DNA of 34,567 nt from Bog-473 sp964457065 (GCA_964457065.1 CAYWDQ010000020.1:1-34567), one strand, 5' to 3'; shown: positions 8,064-17,051, counted from the stretch's first letter. The notes: generated from the sequence alone by a model not told the origin. Translations and numbers: made by a program.

Positions 8064-8344
8064 GCGGTCGACACTCAGCGTGAGGGCGGGACACCGCCGG
8101 CACCAGGGATGTGGCGTGCGGCCAACGGCTGCCCTGATGCGTCCCCGCACTTCTGTGCCTCCGGAGGCTATAACTCCATTCTATTGGCGCGATCGTCCGG
8201 GCAATGGAGCTGCTCTGCGCAGGAGGGGACGGGGCGAGCGGCGTAGGTCACCCGGCTGGACTCGGCTGAAATTATATTCTAGTATGTGGCACTTGCCACT
8301 CGGCGGCCTGAGTGGACCCGCGGACGTCAGGAGGCTCCTCTCGA
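8064..8344 (+). promoter_or_regulatory. Intergenic region: hairpin, then promoter with symmetric element
   Basis: Just after the hydrolase stop, GGCGG-GACA-CCGCC at 8085-8098 can form a hairpin, a possible terminator without a T-tract. At 8267-8279 lies TGAAAT-T-ATATTC, a partial copy of the symmetric element. TATATT at 8273-8278 would serve as a -10 box with transcription starting near 8286, giving a leader of about 60 bases. AGGAGG at 8329-8334 is the ribosome site for the following gene. No gene was seen in this stretch. Confidence 0.45.
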
Positions 8345-9220
8345 ATGGTCATGCCCCAAGGCTTAGGTGCGATCGACACCATGTTGGGATTCCCCCATCC
8401 AGACATGAAAGAGGTGTATCGGTTCATCACGCGCCAGACCAAGGACAGACAGTCCAGCGAAGAGTTCGACTTCCCGGTCGAGTACATGTTCAAGGACGTT
8501 CCCGAGAAGGCGCTGCAGGACGTCGACGACCCGATCGCCGTGACGGTGCGGGAGATGGACCTCTGGGGGATCGAGAAGGGTTTGATCGGAGTCGGTGACC
8601 CGGCCGGAACTGGCGCCCAGGCCTTACAACGGTTCCCCGATCGCTTCATCCCTTCGTCGAGCGCCGATCCCAACGAAGGGATGGCGGGCATCGGACGCCT
8701 CGTCCGCGAACATGAGACCTTCGGCACCCGAGCCATCGGCGTCTTCCCGGCGGGAACCTTTCCCCAAGTTCCGATCAACGACAAGAAGATGTATCCGATC
8801 TACGCCAAGTGCGTCGAGCTCGGCGTCCCGATCTTCTGCTGTGCCGGCATTCCGGGCCCTCGCCTGAAGGCGGGCTGTCAACATGTCGAACTGATTGACG
8901 AGGTGATGTACGACTTTCCTGACCTTGTCTTCGTCACGAGGCACGGCTGCGAACCATGGACCGAACTCGCCGTGAAGCTGATGCTGAAGTGGCCGGGCCT
9001 GCACTACTCGACGAGTGCCTTCGCGCCCAAGTACTACCCGCAGGACATCATTGACTACGCCAACACCCGCGGCTCGGACAAGATCATTTACGCCGGGTAT
9101 TTCCCCATGGGGCTGTCCCTCGAACGGATCATGACCGAGATGGTCCACGTCGGTTTCAAGGACGAGGTGTGGCCGAAGTTCCTCCGCACCAATGCCCTTC
9201 GCGTTCTCGGCCTCGAGTAG
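8345..9220 (+). CDS. Amidohydrolase-like protein lacking the expected metal ligands
   Basis: A 291-residue member of the amidohydrolase-2 superfamily by overall pattern ('YFPMGLSLERIMTEM', 'FLRTNALRVLGLE' at the end). The metal positions are altered. The N-terminal D-x-H is Asp11-x-Met13, the barrel His equivalent is Cys166 (FCCAG), and the S-D-W-P-H loop is G-Tyr252-F-P-Met255. It is also shorter than its neighbours (about 400 residues). It may be a non-catalytic partner or regulator, or it may use another mechanism. The next gene, 51 bases on, is a full-length homologue, so a pairing of an inactive and an active subunit is attractive but unproven. I start it at ATG 8345, ten bases after AGGAGG; GTG 8312 is an alternative. 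Confidence 0.78.
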   Translation: MVMPQGLGAIDTMLGFPHPDMKEVYRFITRQTKDRQSSEEFDFPVEYMFKDVPEKALQDVDDPIAVTVREMDLWGIEKGLIGVGDPAGTGAQALQRFPDRFIPSSSADPNEGMAGIGRLVREHETFGTRAIGVFPAGTFPQVPINDKKMYPIYAKCVELGVPIFCCAGIPGPRLKAGCQHVELIDEVMYDFPDLVFVTRHGCEPWTELAVKLMLKWPGLHYSTSAFAPKYYPQDIIDYANTRGSDKIIYAGYFPMGLSLERIMTEMVHVGFKDEVWPKFLRTNALRVLGLE

Positions 9221-9271
9221 GCGCAAGCCTGATCGATATCAGTACGTCGTAACCCCCATCGAGGAGACGAA

Positions 9272-10492
9272 ATGACCACCACCACCACCACTGCATCCGA
9301 TCAGGGTTCGGCCGTCGACTACACGACCTTCGACGCGGACAACCACTACTACGAGGCGACCGATGCCTATACCCGTCATATCGACAAGGCAATGGCCAAA
9401 CGCGCCATGCAATGGGCCGAGATCAATGGCCGGCAGCGACTCCTCGTCGGCGGCAAGCTGAACAGGTTCATCCCCAATCCTTCGTTCGATCCAGTCGCAA
9501 AGCCGGGAAGCCTCGACGACTACTTCCGGGGCAAGAACCCCGGAGCGAAGGACATCCGGTCCCTCTTCGGGGATCTAGAGCCGATCCGACCCGAATACCG
9601 CGATCGCGATGCTCGTCTGTCCGTCATGGACCGCCAGGGTCTCGACGGTTGTTTCCTGTTCCCCACCCTCGGGGTTGGCATGGAGGAAGCGCTCTCCGAT
9701 GATCCGCCCGCACTGGTCGCTGCATTCGAGGCGTTCAACCGTTGGCTCGAGGACGACTGGGGTTATGCATACAAAGAGCGGATCTTCGCGGCGCCGATGA
9801 TCACCCTCGTCGACGTCGATGCGGCGGTGGCCGAGCTCCGCCGCGTCCTCGACGCTGATGCGCGGATCGTCTGCATCAAGGGTGGACCGGCGCACACCTC
9901 AACCGGTCTCATCTCCCCCGCCGACACCCGATTCGATCCCTTCTGGGGCCTGGTCAACGAGTCGGGCGTCACCATCGGGATCCACTCGGGGGACGCCGGC
10001 TACGGCCGGTACCTGCAGGACTGGGAGCCCTCGAGCGACTTCGAGGCCTTTCGCTTCTCGCCCCTTCGCACGGTCCTCAGTTCTGACCGCCCTCCGTTCG
10101 AGACCATGGCTGCATTCTTGTGCCAGGGCCTCTTTGACCGCTTCCCCAAGGTTCGCGTAGCGAGTATCGAATCCGGCGCGAGTTGGGTGTCCGGGCTCAT
10201 CAAGAAACTGAAGAAGGCGTACAGCCAGATGCCGGCATCGTTCCAATCGGATCCGGTCGAAAGGCTGCGCCAGCACGTGTGGGTCGCCCCCTTCTATGAG
10301 GACAACCTGGCTCAGTTGAAGGACTTCATCGGTACGGAACACGTCTTGTTCGGTTCGGACTGGCCACACGCCGAGGGGTTGGCGGAGCCGCGCAACTTCG
10401 CGTTGGATCTCCGACGCCATGGTTACAGCGAGGACGAGGTCCGCACTGTGATGGCCGAGAACGGCTGGGCCCTGACTCGCCGGGCCTCGTAG
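9272..10492 (+). CDS. Amidohydro_2 family metal-dependent hydrolase
   Basis: A 406-residue amidohydrolase-2 protein of a different subgroup from the 3760/5028/22588 trio. Its active-site candidates are Asp23-x-His25 (DADNHYYE), His238 (GIHSGD) and Asp363 (FGSDWPH). A run of six Thr follows the first Met. ATG 9272 is preceded by GAGGAGACGAA, a good ribosome site. It probably shares a message with the ligand-less paralogue at 8345. The stop is followed by a small hairpin (10499-10511). The family performs hydrolysis or decarboxylation at a metal centre; the substrate is not known. Confidence 0.86.
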   Translation: MTTTTTTASDQGSAVDYTTFDADNHYYEATDAYTRHIDKAMAKRAMQWAEINGRQRLLVGGKLNRFIPNPSFDPVAKPGSLDDYFRGKNPGAKDIRSLFGDLEPIRPEYRDRDARLSVMDRQGLDGCFLFPTLGVGMEEALSDDPPALVAAFEAFNRWLEDDWGYAYKERIFAAPMITLVDVDAAVAELRRVLDADARIVCIKGGPAHTSTGLISPADTRFDPFWGLVNESGVTIGIHSGDAGYGRYLQDWEPSSDFEAFRFSPLRTVLSSDRPPFETMAAFLCQGLFDRFPKVRVASIESGASWVSGLIKKLKKAYSQMPASFQSDPVERLRQHVWVAPFYEDNLAQLKDFIGTEHVLFGSDWPHAEGLAEPRNFALDLRRHGYSEDEVRTVMAENGWALTRRAS

Positions 10493-10498
10493 CCGCGA

Positions 10499-10511
10499 GC
10501 CCGGCTCGGGC
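10499..10511 (+). terminator. Possible hairpin terminator after amidohydrolase
   Basis: GCCCG-GCT-CGGGC forms a five-base-pair GC hairpin seven bases after the stop codon. No T-tract follows, so only weak support for termination; the next promoter lies 45 bases downstream. Confidence 0.3.
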
Positions 10512-10554
10512 AGACACAGGCTGCAGAGACCGGTGCGTGGTCCGAATTCTCCTT

Positions 10555-10567
10555 GTATATAATATGC
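10555..10567 (+). promoter_or_regulatory. Promoter with symmetric element upstream of SDR
   Basis: GTATAT-A-ATATGC is one of the best copies of the element. TATAAT at 10558-10563 is a perfect -10 box; the start would be near 10570, giving a leader of about 76 bases before ATG 10647. No -35 match was seen. Confidence 0.55.
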
Positions 10568-10646
10568 GGGATATGGTTGCAACCTCTGCCGGTGCTCGTC
10601 CTCCGTCCCATTCACGCGTCTCCGACCGTCACGAAGACGGGGACGC

Positions 10647-11570
10647 ATGAGCGAGATGCTGGAAGGAAAGGTTGCGGTTGTCACGGGTGCTGGCCATGGC
10701 ATCGGTCGCGGTCATGCCTTGGAGTTGGCGCGGCACGGTGCCCGAGTGGTGGTCAACGATTTGGGGACTTCGGTATTCGGTGAAGGCTCCAGCAAGGACG
10801 CAGACCTCACTGTCGCGCTGATCACCGAGCGAGGTGGGACGGCTGTGGCGGACTACGGCAACGTTGTCGATGAGGCCGACGCCGAGGCAATGATCGAACG
10901 TGCGCTCGATGAGTGGGGGCGGATCGACATTCTGGTCAATAACGCCGGGATAGTGCGCGACGGAGCCATCTGGAACCTCACCACAGAGGCCTGGGACGCC
11001 GTCATGGGAGTCCACGTCAGAGGTCCATGGCTGACCAGCCGTGCCGCTGCTCGTCATTGGCGATCGCTCGACAAAGCCGGGCTGGACAGCCGAGGCAGGA
11101 TCATCAACACGACTTCAGGCGCCGGGCTCGTTGGCAACTTCGGTCAGACGAGCTACGCGACTGCCAAGGCGGCCGTGGTGGGACTCACGCTCACCCTGGC
11201 TCTCGAGTTGCACCGTGTCGGGGTGACGGTGAACGCAATTGGACCGGCTGGAGCGACGCGCATCACAGGCACCATGCCCAATGCCCCTGCCGTCGTCGAA
11301 CCGGACGAGATACCCGAGGACTCCTTCCATCCCCTGGATCCCGCCGGGAGCTCACCGGTGGTCGCCTGGTTGGCCTCGGACGAGGCGCAGTACGTCACCG
11401 GACAGGTCATCCGGGTGATCGGCGACACGATCCATCTGATGCAGGGATGGCTGGAAGGCGCCTCGGCCTCGAACGACGGCAAGCGTTGGGACGCATCTCG
11501 GATCGGCGACGTCATGGCGACGCAGATCTTCAGGACGCGGGGGCGAGGCCTGCAGACCTGGTCGAGCTAG
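10647..11570 (+). CDS. SDR resembling the (3R)-hydroxyacyl-CoA dehydrogenase part of MFE-2
   Basis: A 307-residue SDR: TGAGHGIG at 13-20, NNAG at 98-101, Ser157 and Tyr170-x-x-x-Lys174 (YATAK). The segment 'VVVNDLG' after the second strand and the long loop before the next strand are typical of the dehydrogenase domain of multifunctional enzyme 2 and its bacterial single-domain relatives, which oxidise 3-hydroxyacyl-CoAs, often of branched or steroid side chains. It is preceded by its own TATAAT promoter at 10558. It meets the leftward amidohydrolase at 11655 end to end. The exact substrate cannot be read. Confidence 0.85.
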   Translation: MSEMLEGKVAVVTGAGHGIGRGHALELARHGARVVVNDLGTSVFGEGSSKDADLTVALITERGGTAVADYGNVVDEADAEAMIERALDEWGRIDILVNNAGIVRDGAIWNLTTEAWDAVMGVHVRGPWLTSRAAARHWRSLDKAGLDSRGRIINTTSGAGLVGNFGQTSYATAKAAVVGLTLTLALELHRVGVTVNAIGPAGATRITGTMPNAPAVVEPDEIPEDSFHPLDPAGSSPVVAWLASDEAQYVTGQVIRVIGDTIHLMQGWLEGASASNDGKRWDASRIGDVMATQIFRTRGRGLQTWSS

Positions 11571-11614
11571 GTTCGCTTCGCCTCTGCGCGGACTCTTGAG
11601 CGGCGCCGGCTGGT

Positions 11615-11628
11615 CGGGGAACTCCCCG
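11615..11628. terminator. Palindrome between convergent genes, possible bidirectional terminator
   Basis: CGGGGA-AC-TCCCCG sits in the 84-base gap between the convergent SDR and amidohydrolase genes. The symmetric GC stem would work for either strand, but there is no T-run and the loop is tight. Confidence 0.35.
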
Positions 11629-11654
11629 TCAACCCGATCGTTCCCCGCCGATCA

Positions 11655-12953
11655 TCATGACGGAGCCACTTCGGTTGTGACCGGCGGCCGTGGGCTGAGA
11701 CTTCTGAAGTAGTCACGGTCACTCTGGTCAGGAGCCCTTCCCACCCTCGTCACCGTGTCCACGTCCTTCGCTTCAGCTCTCAGCGCGCCGACCGTGGCCC
11801 TCTCGCGCGGTCTCGTCTCAAAGGGGTTGAAGGAGAAGTGACGCATCGCATTGCCATGAGTGATCTTGTTGATTTGCTCGTCGGAAAGTGATGCGAATTG
11901 TGACTCGTTGACCTCAGGGCCACGAGGCCACGAACTGTCAGAGTGTGGAAAATCCGACTCCCAGCAGACGTTGTCGATATTGAACTGATCGATGAGGCTC
12001 ACTCCGACGGGGTCATTGATGAAGCAACACAGAACTCTCTGCCGGAACACGTCGGCAGGCCCCATCCCGTCGGGGAAACTCTGTCCCGTCCAGCCCGAGT
12101 GACGTTGCTGAATGTGCTCAGCCCGCTGCAGGAAGTACGGGATCCACCCGATGTCCCCCTCGGTGAGAGAGAACATCAGGGCGGGGAAGCGCCACCAGAA
12201 ATCAGCCCACAACAGATCGCCGAGCGAGTAGATCGACATGACCGACGAGAGCCCCATCGCGACCGAGGCCGGTGCGTCAGCGGATGTGGCCGCCGCCTTG
12301 GAGGACGAACCGACGTGGAGACAAAGGACCGTACCCACGTCGGAGCATGCAGCGAAGAGCGGGTCCCAGTGACCCGAATGGATTGAAGGCATCTGGAGGG
12401 CCGCTGGGTTTTCCGAGAACGTGACGGCGTGGCACCCCTTGCCGGCCAGCCGATGGACCTCGTCTGCCGCTTTGTGCACGTCGAACAGGGGCAGGATGCC
12501 ACACGGGATGAACCGATCGGGATAGCTGGCGCACCATTCGTCGACATGCCAGTCGTTGTACGCCTTGATCATGACCTCGTTCACGGCCAGGTCCGGTCCC
12601 TCGTTCAGCACCTGGCCCGAGAAGCCGGTCCAATTCGGGAAGTTGAGGCCCGCGAGCGTTCCCCCAGCGGACATGTCACGTACTCGTTCGTGCACGTCAT
12701 AACAGCCCGGACGCATTTCGCTGTAGTTGGTCGGGTTGACGTTGAACATCTCCGGTGGCTTGCCGGCAACAGCGTTGAGCCCCAGGTTTCGACCCTTCTT
12801 GTTGCCGTACCACCATTGTTGGAATCCGTGCTCGTCCGTTTCGACCCGGGGTGCGAGGTGTCGGTATTTGGCGGGCACGTGAGCGTCGAACATGTCCGCG
12901 GGCTCTGCGATGTGGTCGTCCACGCTGATGAGGATCATGTCGTCTGCCTTCAT
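11655..12953 (-). CDS. Amidohydro_2 family metal-dependent hydrolase
   Basis: A 432-residue amidohydrolase-2 protein of a third subgroup, marked by the N-terminus 'SVDDHIAEP'. Candidate ligands are Asp12-x-His14, His213 (LCLHVGSS) and Asp334 with His337 (WESDFPH); 'TEGDIGWIPYFLQRAEH' is the usual late barrel helix. I start it at ATG 12953, which has AAAGGGAGC upstream. An in-frame TTG at 13001 would add 16 unrelated residues, yet it lies close to where transcription from the TATAAT at 13014-13009 would begin, so it should not be dismissed. It is divergent from the double-domain CoA transferase, sharing one symmetric promoter. Confidence 0.86.
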   Translation of the reverse strand: MKADDMILISVDDHIAEPADMFDAHVPAKYRHLAPRVETDEHGFQQWWYGNKKGRNLGLNAVAGKPPEMFNVNPTNYSEMRPGCYDVHERVRDMSAGGTLAGLNFPNWTGFSGQVLNEGPDLAVNEVMIKAYNDWHVDEWCASYPDRFIPCGILPLFDVHKAADEVHRLAGKGCHAVTFSENPAALQMPSIHSGHWDPLFAACSDVGTVLCLHVGSSSKAAATSADAPASVAMGLSSVMSIYSLGDLLWADFWWRFPALMFSLTEGDIGWIPYFLQRAEHIQQRHSGWTGQSFPDGMGPADVFRQRVLCCFINDPVGVSLIDQFNIDNVCWESDFPHSDSSWPRGPEVNESQFASLSDEQINKITHGNAMRHFSFNPFETRPRERATVGALRAEAKDVDTVTRVGRAPDQSDRDYFRSLSPRPPVTTEVAPS

Positions 12954-13004
12954 CGGCGCTCCCTTTGAACCAGCACGCCAGCAAATAGACGTGGCAGGCA
13001 ATGT

Positions 13005-13017
13005 CCATATTATATTC
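13005..13017. promoter_or_regulatory. Symmetric divergent promoter element
   Basis: CCATAT-T-ATATTC. Read leftward it contains TATAAT (13014 to 13009), a perfect -10 box for the amidohydrolase, with start near 13002. Read rightward it contains TATTAT (13008-13013), a -10 candidate for the CoA transferase, with start near 13020. One symmetric element therefore can serve both genes. Confidence 0.55.
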
Positions 13018-13084
13018 AGTCTCTGATGCGCTGTCCGCTGCCCAGGAACCCCTTCACGACAGCGACACGACGGGCTGCCTTCTG

Positions 13085-15421
13085 ATGCTCAGCGGCGCCC
13101 GCGTCGTCGACTGCACCACAGGAATCGCCGGCCCCTACTGCTCCAAACTGTTGGCCGACGCAGGTGGCGACGTCATCAAGGTGGAGCCGCCCGAGGGTGA
13201 CCCGTTACGACACTGGGGATCTGGTTCGCTCTTCGAATACCTCAACACGTCGAAGCGCTCGGTTCAAGCCCTGGCTGGGGATCTGCTCGCCACGGCGGAT
13301 GTCTTCATCAGCAACGAGCCCGTCGACACCGACGTCCTCTGGAACGACAACCCGTCGTTGGTGATCGTCACCATCACCCCGTTCGGCTGCAATGGGCCCT
13401 GGGCTGGTCGCCCGAGCACAGAGTTCATCTTGCAGGCCGCGTGCGGATCCATCGGTCAACGTGGCCTTCCGGAGCAACCGCCCCTGTCCGCCGGCGGCCG
13501 CCTGGGCGAATGGACGACGGGTACCTATGCCGCCTTGGGGGCGATTGCCGCGCTCCGTGAGGCCCTTCGCAGTGGCCATGGGGAGCTGGTCGATGTCGCG
13601 ATGCTCGACTGCATGGCCGTGACCATGGTCACGTACCCTTCGGTGTTCGCCTCCTTTGCCGGGTGGCCCGAGGTGACCGGCACGGGCAGGACGATCGAGG
13701 TTCCCTCGATCGAGCCAACGCGGGACGGGTACTTCGTCGTCACCACGAACAGCGCCCAACAGTTCCAGGACTTCTTGCTCATGATCGAGCGGCCCGACCT
13801 CGCGGAGGACCCGGACCTTCCTCAGGTCGCCAAGCGATTTCGCCGGCGGGAGGAGTTCCTGTCCGCCGTTCACATGTACACCAGGCAGCACACCACCGAG
13901 GAGATCCTGGAAGCGGCCGCCTTGTACAGGATTCCGGCGGGCCCCCTCCTCGACGGATCGACCATCGCCCATTTCGAGCAGTTCGTCGCTCGCGGTGTCT
14001 TCGTGCCGAATCCCTCCGGTCGATTCGTCCAACCCCGTGTTCCGTATCGGATCTCGGGGCTCTCCCCCCGACCGTTCGCCCCCGCTCCAGGTCTCGGGCA
14101 AGACGGCCGCTCGATCGAATGGACCCGGCGAAAGGGCGCCACCACGACGGCTGGACGACCTGGACATGCAGTAGATGGTGTCGCCGCCGACACTTGGCGG
14201 CTCCCTCTCGGCGACATCCGGGTCGTCGACTGCACCGCCTGGTGGGCCGGTCCGGTGGCCACGGCTGCCCTGGCCAATCTTGGCGCCGACGTCATCAAGA
14301 TCGAATCGGTCACGAGACCTGACAACATGCGCTTCGCCAGTACGCGGCCCCCGACACAAGACCGCTGGTGGGAGTGGAGCCCGATCTTCCATGCAGCCAA
14401 TGCAGGAAAGCGTGGCGTCACCTTCGATCTGACGCGGCCAGAGGGGTCCGAGATGTTCGAACGACTCCTGCAGACCGCCGATGTCCTGGTCGAGAACTTC
14501 ACCCCTCGGGTCATGGAGCAGTTCGGCTTCGACTGGAACCGAGTCCACTCCCTGAACGACCAGCTGATCATGGTGCGGATGCCTGCCTTCGGCCTCGACG
14601 GTCCCTGGAGGGATCGAACTGGCTTCGCCCAGACCATGGAGTGCCTGACTGGTATGTCCTGGCTGACGGGGTTCGCGGAGGGGCCCCCGGTGCTGGTACG
14701 AGGAGCCTGCGACCCCTTGGCGGGGATGCATGCGGTCATTGCGACCATGCTTGCGCTGATGGAGCGCGACCGAGGTGGCGGCGGGAACTTGGTCGAGGCA
14801 GCCATGGTCGAGTCCGTGCTCAATGCCGCAGCGGAACAGGTGGTCGAGTACAGCTCGAGTGGGACGTTGCTCTGTCGTGACGGTAACCGGGGTCCGCAGG
14901 CGGCCCCCCAAGGGGTCTACCCCTGTGCCGGCGAAGACAGGTGGGTCGCCATTGCCATCGCCGGTGACGACGAGTGGCGGTCTCTGCGGTCGCTACTGGG
15001 TGACCCGCAATGGGCGCGACGCGGAGAATTGGGCCATTCCGCCGGCCGACGCGGTGCGCACGACGACATCGACCGTGAGCTGTCGCGATGGACCAGCCAG
15101 CGCTCCGCCGAGGAGACCGCCCAATTGCTTCTGGACGCGGGCATACCGTCGTCCGTCGTGATTCCTCCCCGTGACATCGCGGCCAACCCGCAGCTCCGAC
15201 ATCGAGGCCTCTTCGAGGTGGAGGACCATGAGATCACCGGTACCCATGAGATCCCGACGCTGCCGTTTCGCTTCTCGCGGGTTGCTCGCTGGCTCGGATC
15301 GCCGGCGCCGACACTCGGCCGCGACAACGACGCGGTTCTCGAGGAGCTCGGCTACTCGCCCACTGCGATCGAGGGGTTGCGGCAATCCGGCCTGGTCGGG
15401 GACCGTCCCGAGCGGCTCTGA
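13085..15421 (+). CDS. Double-domain CaiB/BaiF (family III) acyl-CoA transferase
   Basis: About 778 residues made of two complete family III CoA transferase units in tandem. Each begins with the same pattern (VVDCTTGIAGPYCSKLLADAG near 7; VVDCTAWWAGPVATAALANLG near 380). These enzymes move CoA between carboxylic acids through an Asp-anchored intermediate. The N-terminal unit keeps the catalytic Asp (Asp175, AMLDC), but the C-terminal unit has Glu576 (AMVES) there. That suggests one active and one structural or altered half. Natural single-domain enzymes interlock as ring dimers, so a fused pair could form the ring from one chain (inference). The start at ATG 13085 is chosen because homology begins there; it has no clear ribosome site and an ATG at 13001 is an alternative. 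Confidence 0.86.
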   Translation: MLSGARVVDCTTGIAGPYCSKLLADAGGDVIKVEPPEGDPLRHWGSGSLFEYLNTSKRSVQALAGDLLATADVFISNEPVDTDVLWNDNPSLVIVTITPFGCNGPWAGRPSTEFILQAACGSIGQRGLPEQPPLSAGGRLGEWTTGTYAALGAIAALREALRSGHGELVDVAMLDCMAVTMVTYPSVFASFAGWPEVTGTGRTIEVPSIEPTRDGYFVVTTNSAQQFQDFLLMIERPDLAEDPDLPQVAKRFRRREEFLSAVHMYTRQHTTEEILEAAALYRIPAGPLLDGSTIAHFEQFVARGVFVPNPSGRFVQPRVPYRISGLSPRPFAPAPGLGQDGRSIEWTRRKGATTTAGRPGHAVDGVAADTWRLPLGDIRVVDCTAWWAGPVATAALANLGADVIKIESVTRPDNMRFASTRPPTQDRWWEWSPIFHAANAGKRGVTFDLTRPEGSEMFERLLQTADVLVENFTPRVMEQFGFDWNRVHSLNDQLIMVRMPAFGLDGPWRDRTGFAQTMECLTGMSWLTGFAEGPPVLVRGACDPLAGMHAVIATMLALMERDRGGGGNLVEAAMVESVLNAAAEQVVEYSSSGTLLCRDGNRGPQAAPQGVYPCAGEDRWVAIAIAGDDEWRSLRSLLGDPQWARRGELGHSAGRRGAHDDIDRELSRWTSQRSAEETAQLLLDAGIPSSVVIPPRDIAANPQLRHRGLFEVEDHEITGTHEIPTLPFRFSRVARWLGSPAPTLGRDNDAVLEELGYSPTAIEGLRQSGLVGDRPERL

Positions 15422-15472
15422 CGCAGCGGGGCCGAGGTCGTGCGGCGCGACGGGAAGGGATTGCTCGGGTAT

Positions 15473-17038
15473 TCAGGCTGACTCCGCCACCGCAGCCGCC
15501 CAGCGGTAATCGGCCTTACCAGTCGGAGACCGCACAACCTCATCGACGAAGATCACCTGTTTCGGCACCTTGTAGCCCGCCAGTGAGGTCCGCACCAGGG
15601 TCATCAGCTCGGCCGCAGTCGGGTCCGACCCGGACGCTGGCTGAACGACAGCGACGACACGCTCCCCCCAGCGCTCGTCAGGGGCCCCGACAACCACCAC
15701 GTCGTAGACGGCTCGGGACTGGCGCAACGCGGCCTCGACCTCCTCGGGATAGACCTTCTCACCTCCTGTGTTGATGCAGAGGGTGCCCCGCCCGAGCAAA
15801 GTGATGGTGCCATCGTTCGCAACGGTACCCATGTCCCCGGTCAGCGACCACCGGCGTCCCTCCCATTCGACGAATGTCGCGGCCGATTTCGCCGCGTCCT
15901 TGTGGTAGCCCATCGGGATGCGCCCGGTACGAGCCACGCGACCGACGATGCCCGAGCCTGGCACCACGGGTCGGTGGGTCTCCTCATCCATCACCACCGC
16001 CTGCTGGGCGGTGAACTGCGGCTCGGGATTCTCTCCGATGGGCCCCAAGAAGATCCGACCGGCCTGAATCCCGGTCTCGGACGATCCATACCCGTCGGAG
16101 AGTGGGATGGAGGGGAAAGTCGTGAGGAACCGATCACGCAACGCCGTCGATAGGGGCGCGCCACCCGAGCTGACCACAGCCAACGATTCGATGTCGGGTT
16201 TCGGATCGAAGTCGTCCCACGCGTCAAGCAGGGGGCGCATGACAGCGTCCCCCACAGTGCTGGTGGCCGTGATCTTCTCTCGCTCGATCGTACGCCACAC
16301 CTCGCGCGGGTCGAGCGAGCCCGACCACAATACGACCTTGTTCCCGCTGAAGAGGTGGAGCAGAACGACCCATCCGCCTGCCGCGTGCATCAACGGAGCG
16401 AGGAGCAGGAAGGTGCTCTGAACGGGCGCAATGCGCTCGAGCAGCTCCGCGATCGACGTGACCTCGGGAAGGGCGGGATTGCCACCCCCCATGCAGGCGA
16501 AGAAGGCGTCTTCCTGTCGCCAGACCACGCCTTTGGGCAGACCCGTCGTGCCGCCGGTGTACAGGATGTAGTGATCATCCCCCGACCGAGGGCCAAAGTC
16601 CCGGGCCGGCGACATGGAGGCCAGCGCGTCGTCGTAGGTAGATCCGGTCGCCAGGTTCCATCGCAGTGTCGAGACCTGGGGTTCTACTTCCGCCACTCGG
16701 TTTGTGAAGCCCCACTGATGCACGACACCTACGAGGTCGGCATCGTTGAAGAGGTGCTGCAACTCCCCGGCCGTATACCGGTAGTTGATGTTGATGGGCA
16801 CCGCCCGGATCTTGTAGGCGGCCAACGTGGACTCGACGTACTCCACGCAGTTCTCCAGATAGAGCCCGATGTGGTCTCCCGTCTGCACGCCCTGTTCGAG
16901 ATACCAATGGGCCAATCGGTTGGACTGCTCCTCCAGCTCAGCGTAGGTTCGACGCTGTTCACCACAGCGAAGTGCGATGCGATCCGGCACGCAGTCAGCA
17001 ACCGCCTCCCAGACGTCGGCCAGATTGAATACACCCAT
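15473..17038 (-). CDS. Acyl-CoA synthetase, FadD19/FadD17-like
   Basis: A 521-residue ANL-superfamily ligase: P-loop YTGGTTGLPKG at about 160-170, 'DGYGSSETG', 'LTGDMG', 'LGRGTLCINTGGEKVYPEEVE' (A8 hinge) and the adenylation Lys508 in PTGKADYRW. It activates a carboxylic acid with ATP to the acyl-AMP and then the CoA thioester. From memory, several stretches (NRLAHW, INxNYRY, GGEKVYPEEVEAAL, SPTGKADYRWA) follow mycobacterial FadD19, a steroid side-chain ligase, so a steroid- or terpenoid-like acid is a fair hypothesis. ATG 17038 lies inside a 15-base palindrome. It is divergent from the ABC transporter operon and shares its promoter region. Confidence 0.87.
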   Translation of the reverse strand: MGVFNLADVWEAVADCVPDRIALRCGEQRRTYAELEEQSNRLAHWYLEQGVQTGDHIGLYLENCVEYVESTLAAYKIRAVPININYRYTAGELQHLFNDADLVGVVHQWGFTNRVAEVEPQVSTLRWNLATGSTYDDALASMSPARDFGPRSGDDHYILYTGGTTGLPKGVVWRQEDAFFACMGGGNPALPEVTSIAELLERIAPVQSTFLLLAPLMHAAGGWVVLLHLFSGNKVVLWSGSLDPREVWRTIEREKITATSTVGDAVMRPLLDAWDDFDPKPDIESLAVVSSGGAPLSTALRDRFLTTFPSIPLSDGYGSSETGIQAGRIFLGPIGENPEPQFTAQQAVVMDEETHRPVVPGSGIVGRVARTGRIPMGYHKDAAKSAATFVEWEGRRWSLTGDMGTVANDGTITLLGRGTLCINTGGEKVYPEEVEAALRQSRAVYDVVVVGAPDERWGERVVAVVQPASGSDPTAAELMTLVRTSLAGYKVPKQVIFVDEVVRSPTGKADYRWAAAVAESA

Positions 17039-17051
17039 AGAAGCCTTCTAT
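17037..17051. repeat. Perfect palindrome over the FadD start codon
   Basis: ATAGAAG-C-CTTCTAT, seven-base arms around one base. On the coding (minus) strand it covers the GAAGG ribosome site and the first two letters of the ATG. It could be an operator, or in RNA it could form a short hairpin masking the start. Perfect 15-base symmetry is seen directly; function is inference. Confidence 0.45.

Noticed and set aside
13205..14911. Leftward 568-codon open frame
   Set aside because: Antisense to the clearly homologous double-domain CoA transferase.
15437..15451. Hairpin between the convergent CoA transferase and FadD genes as a terminator
   Set aside because: Only about six pairs including a wobble and no T-tract; too weak to list.
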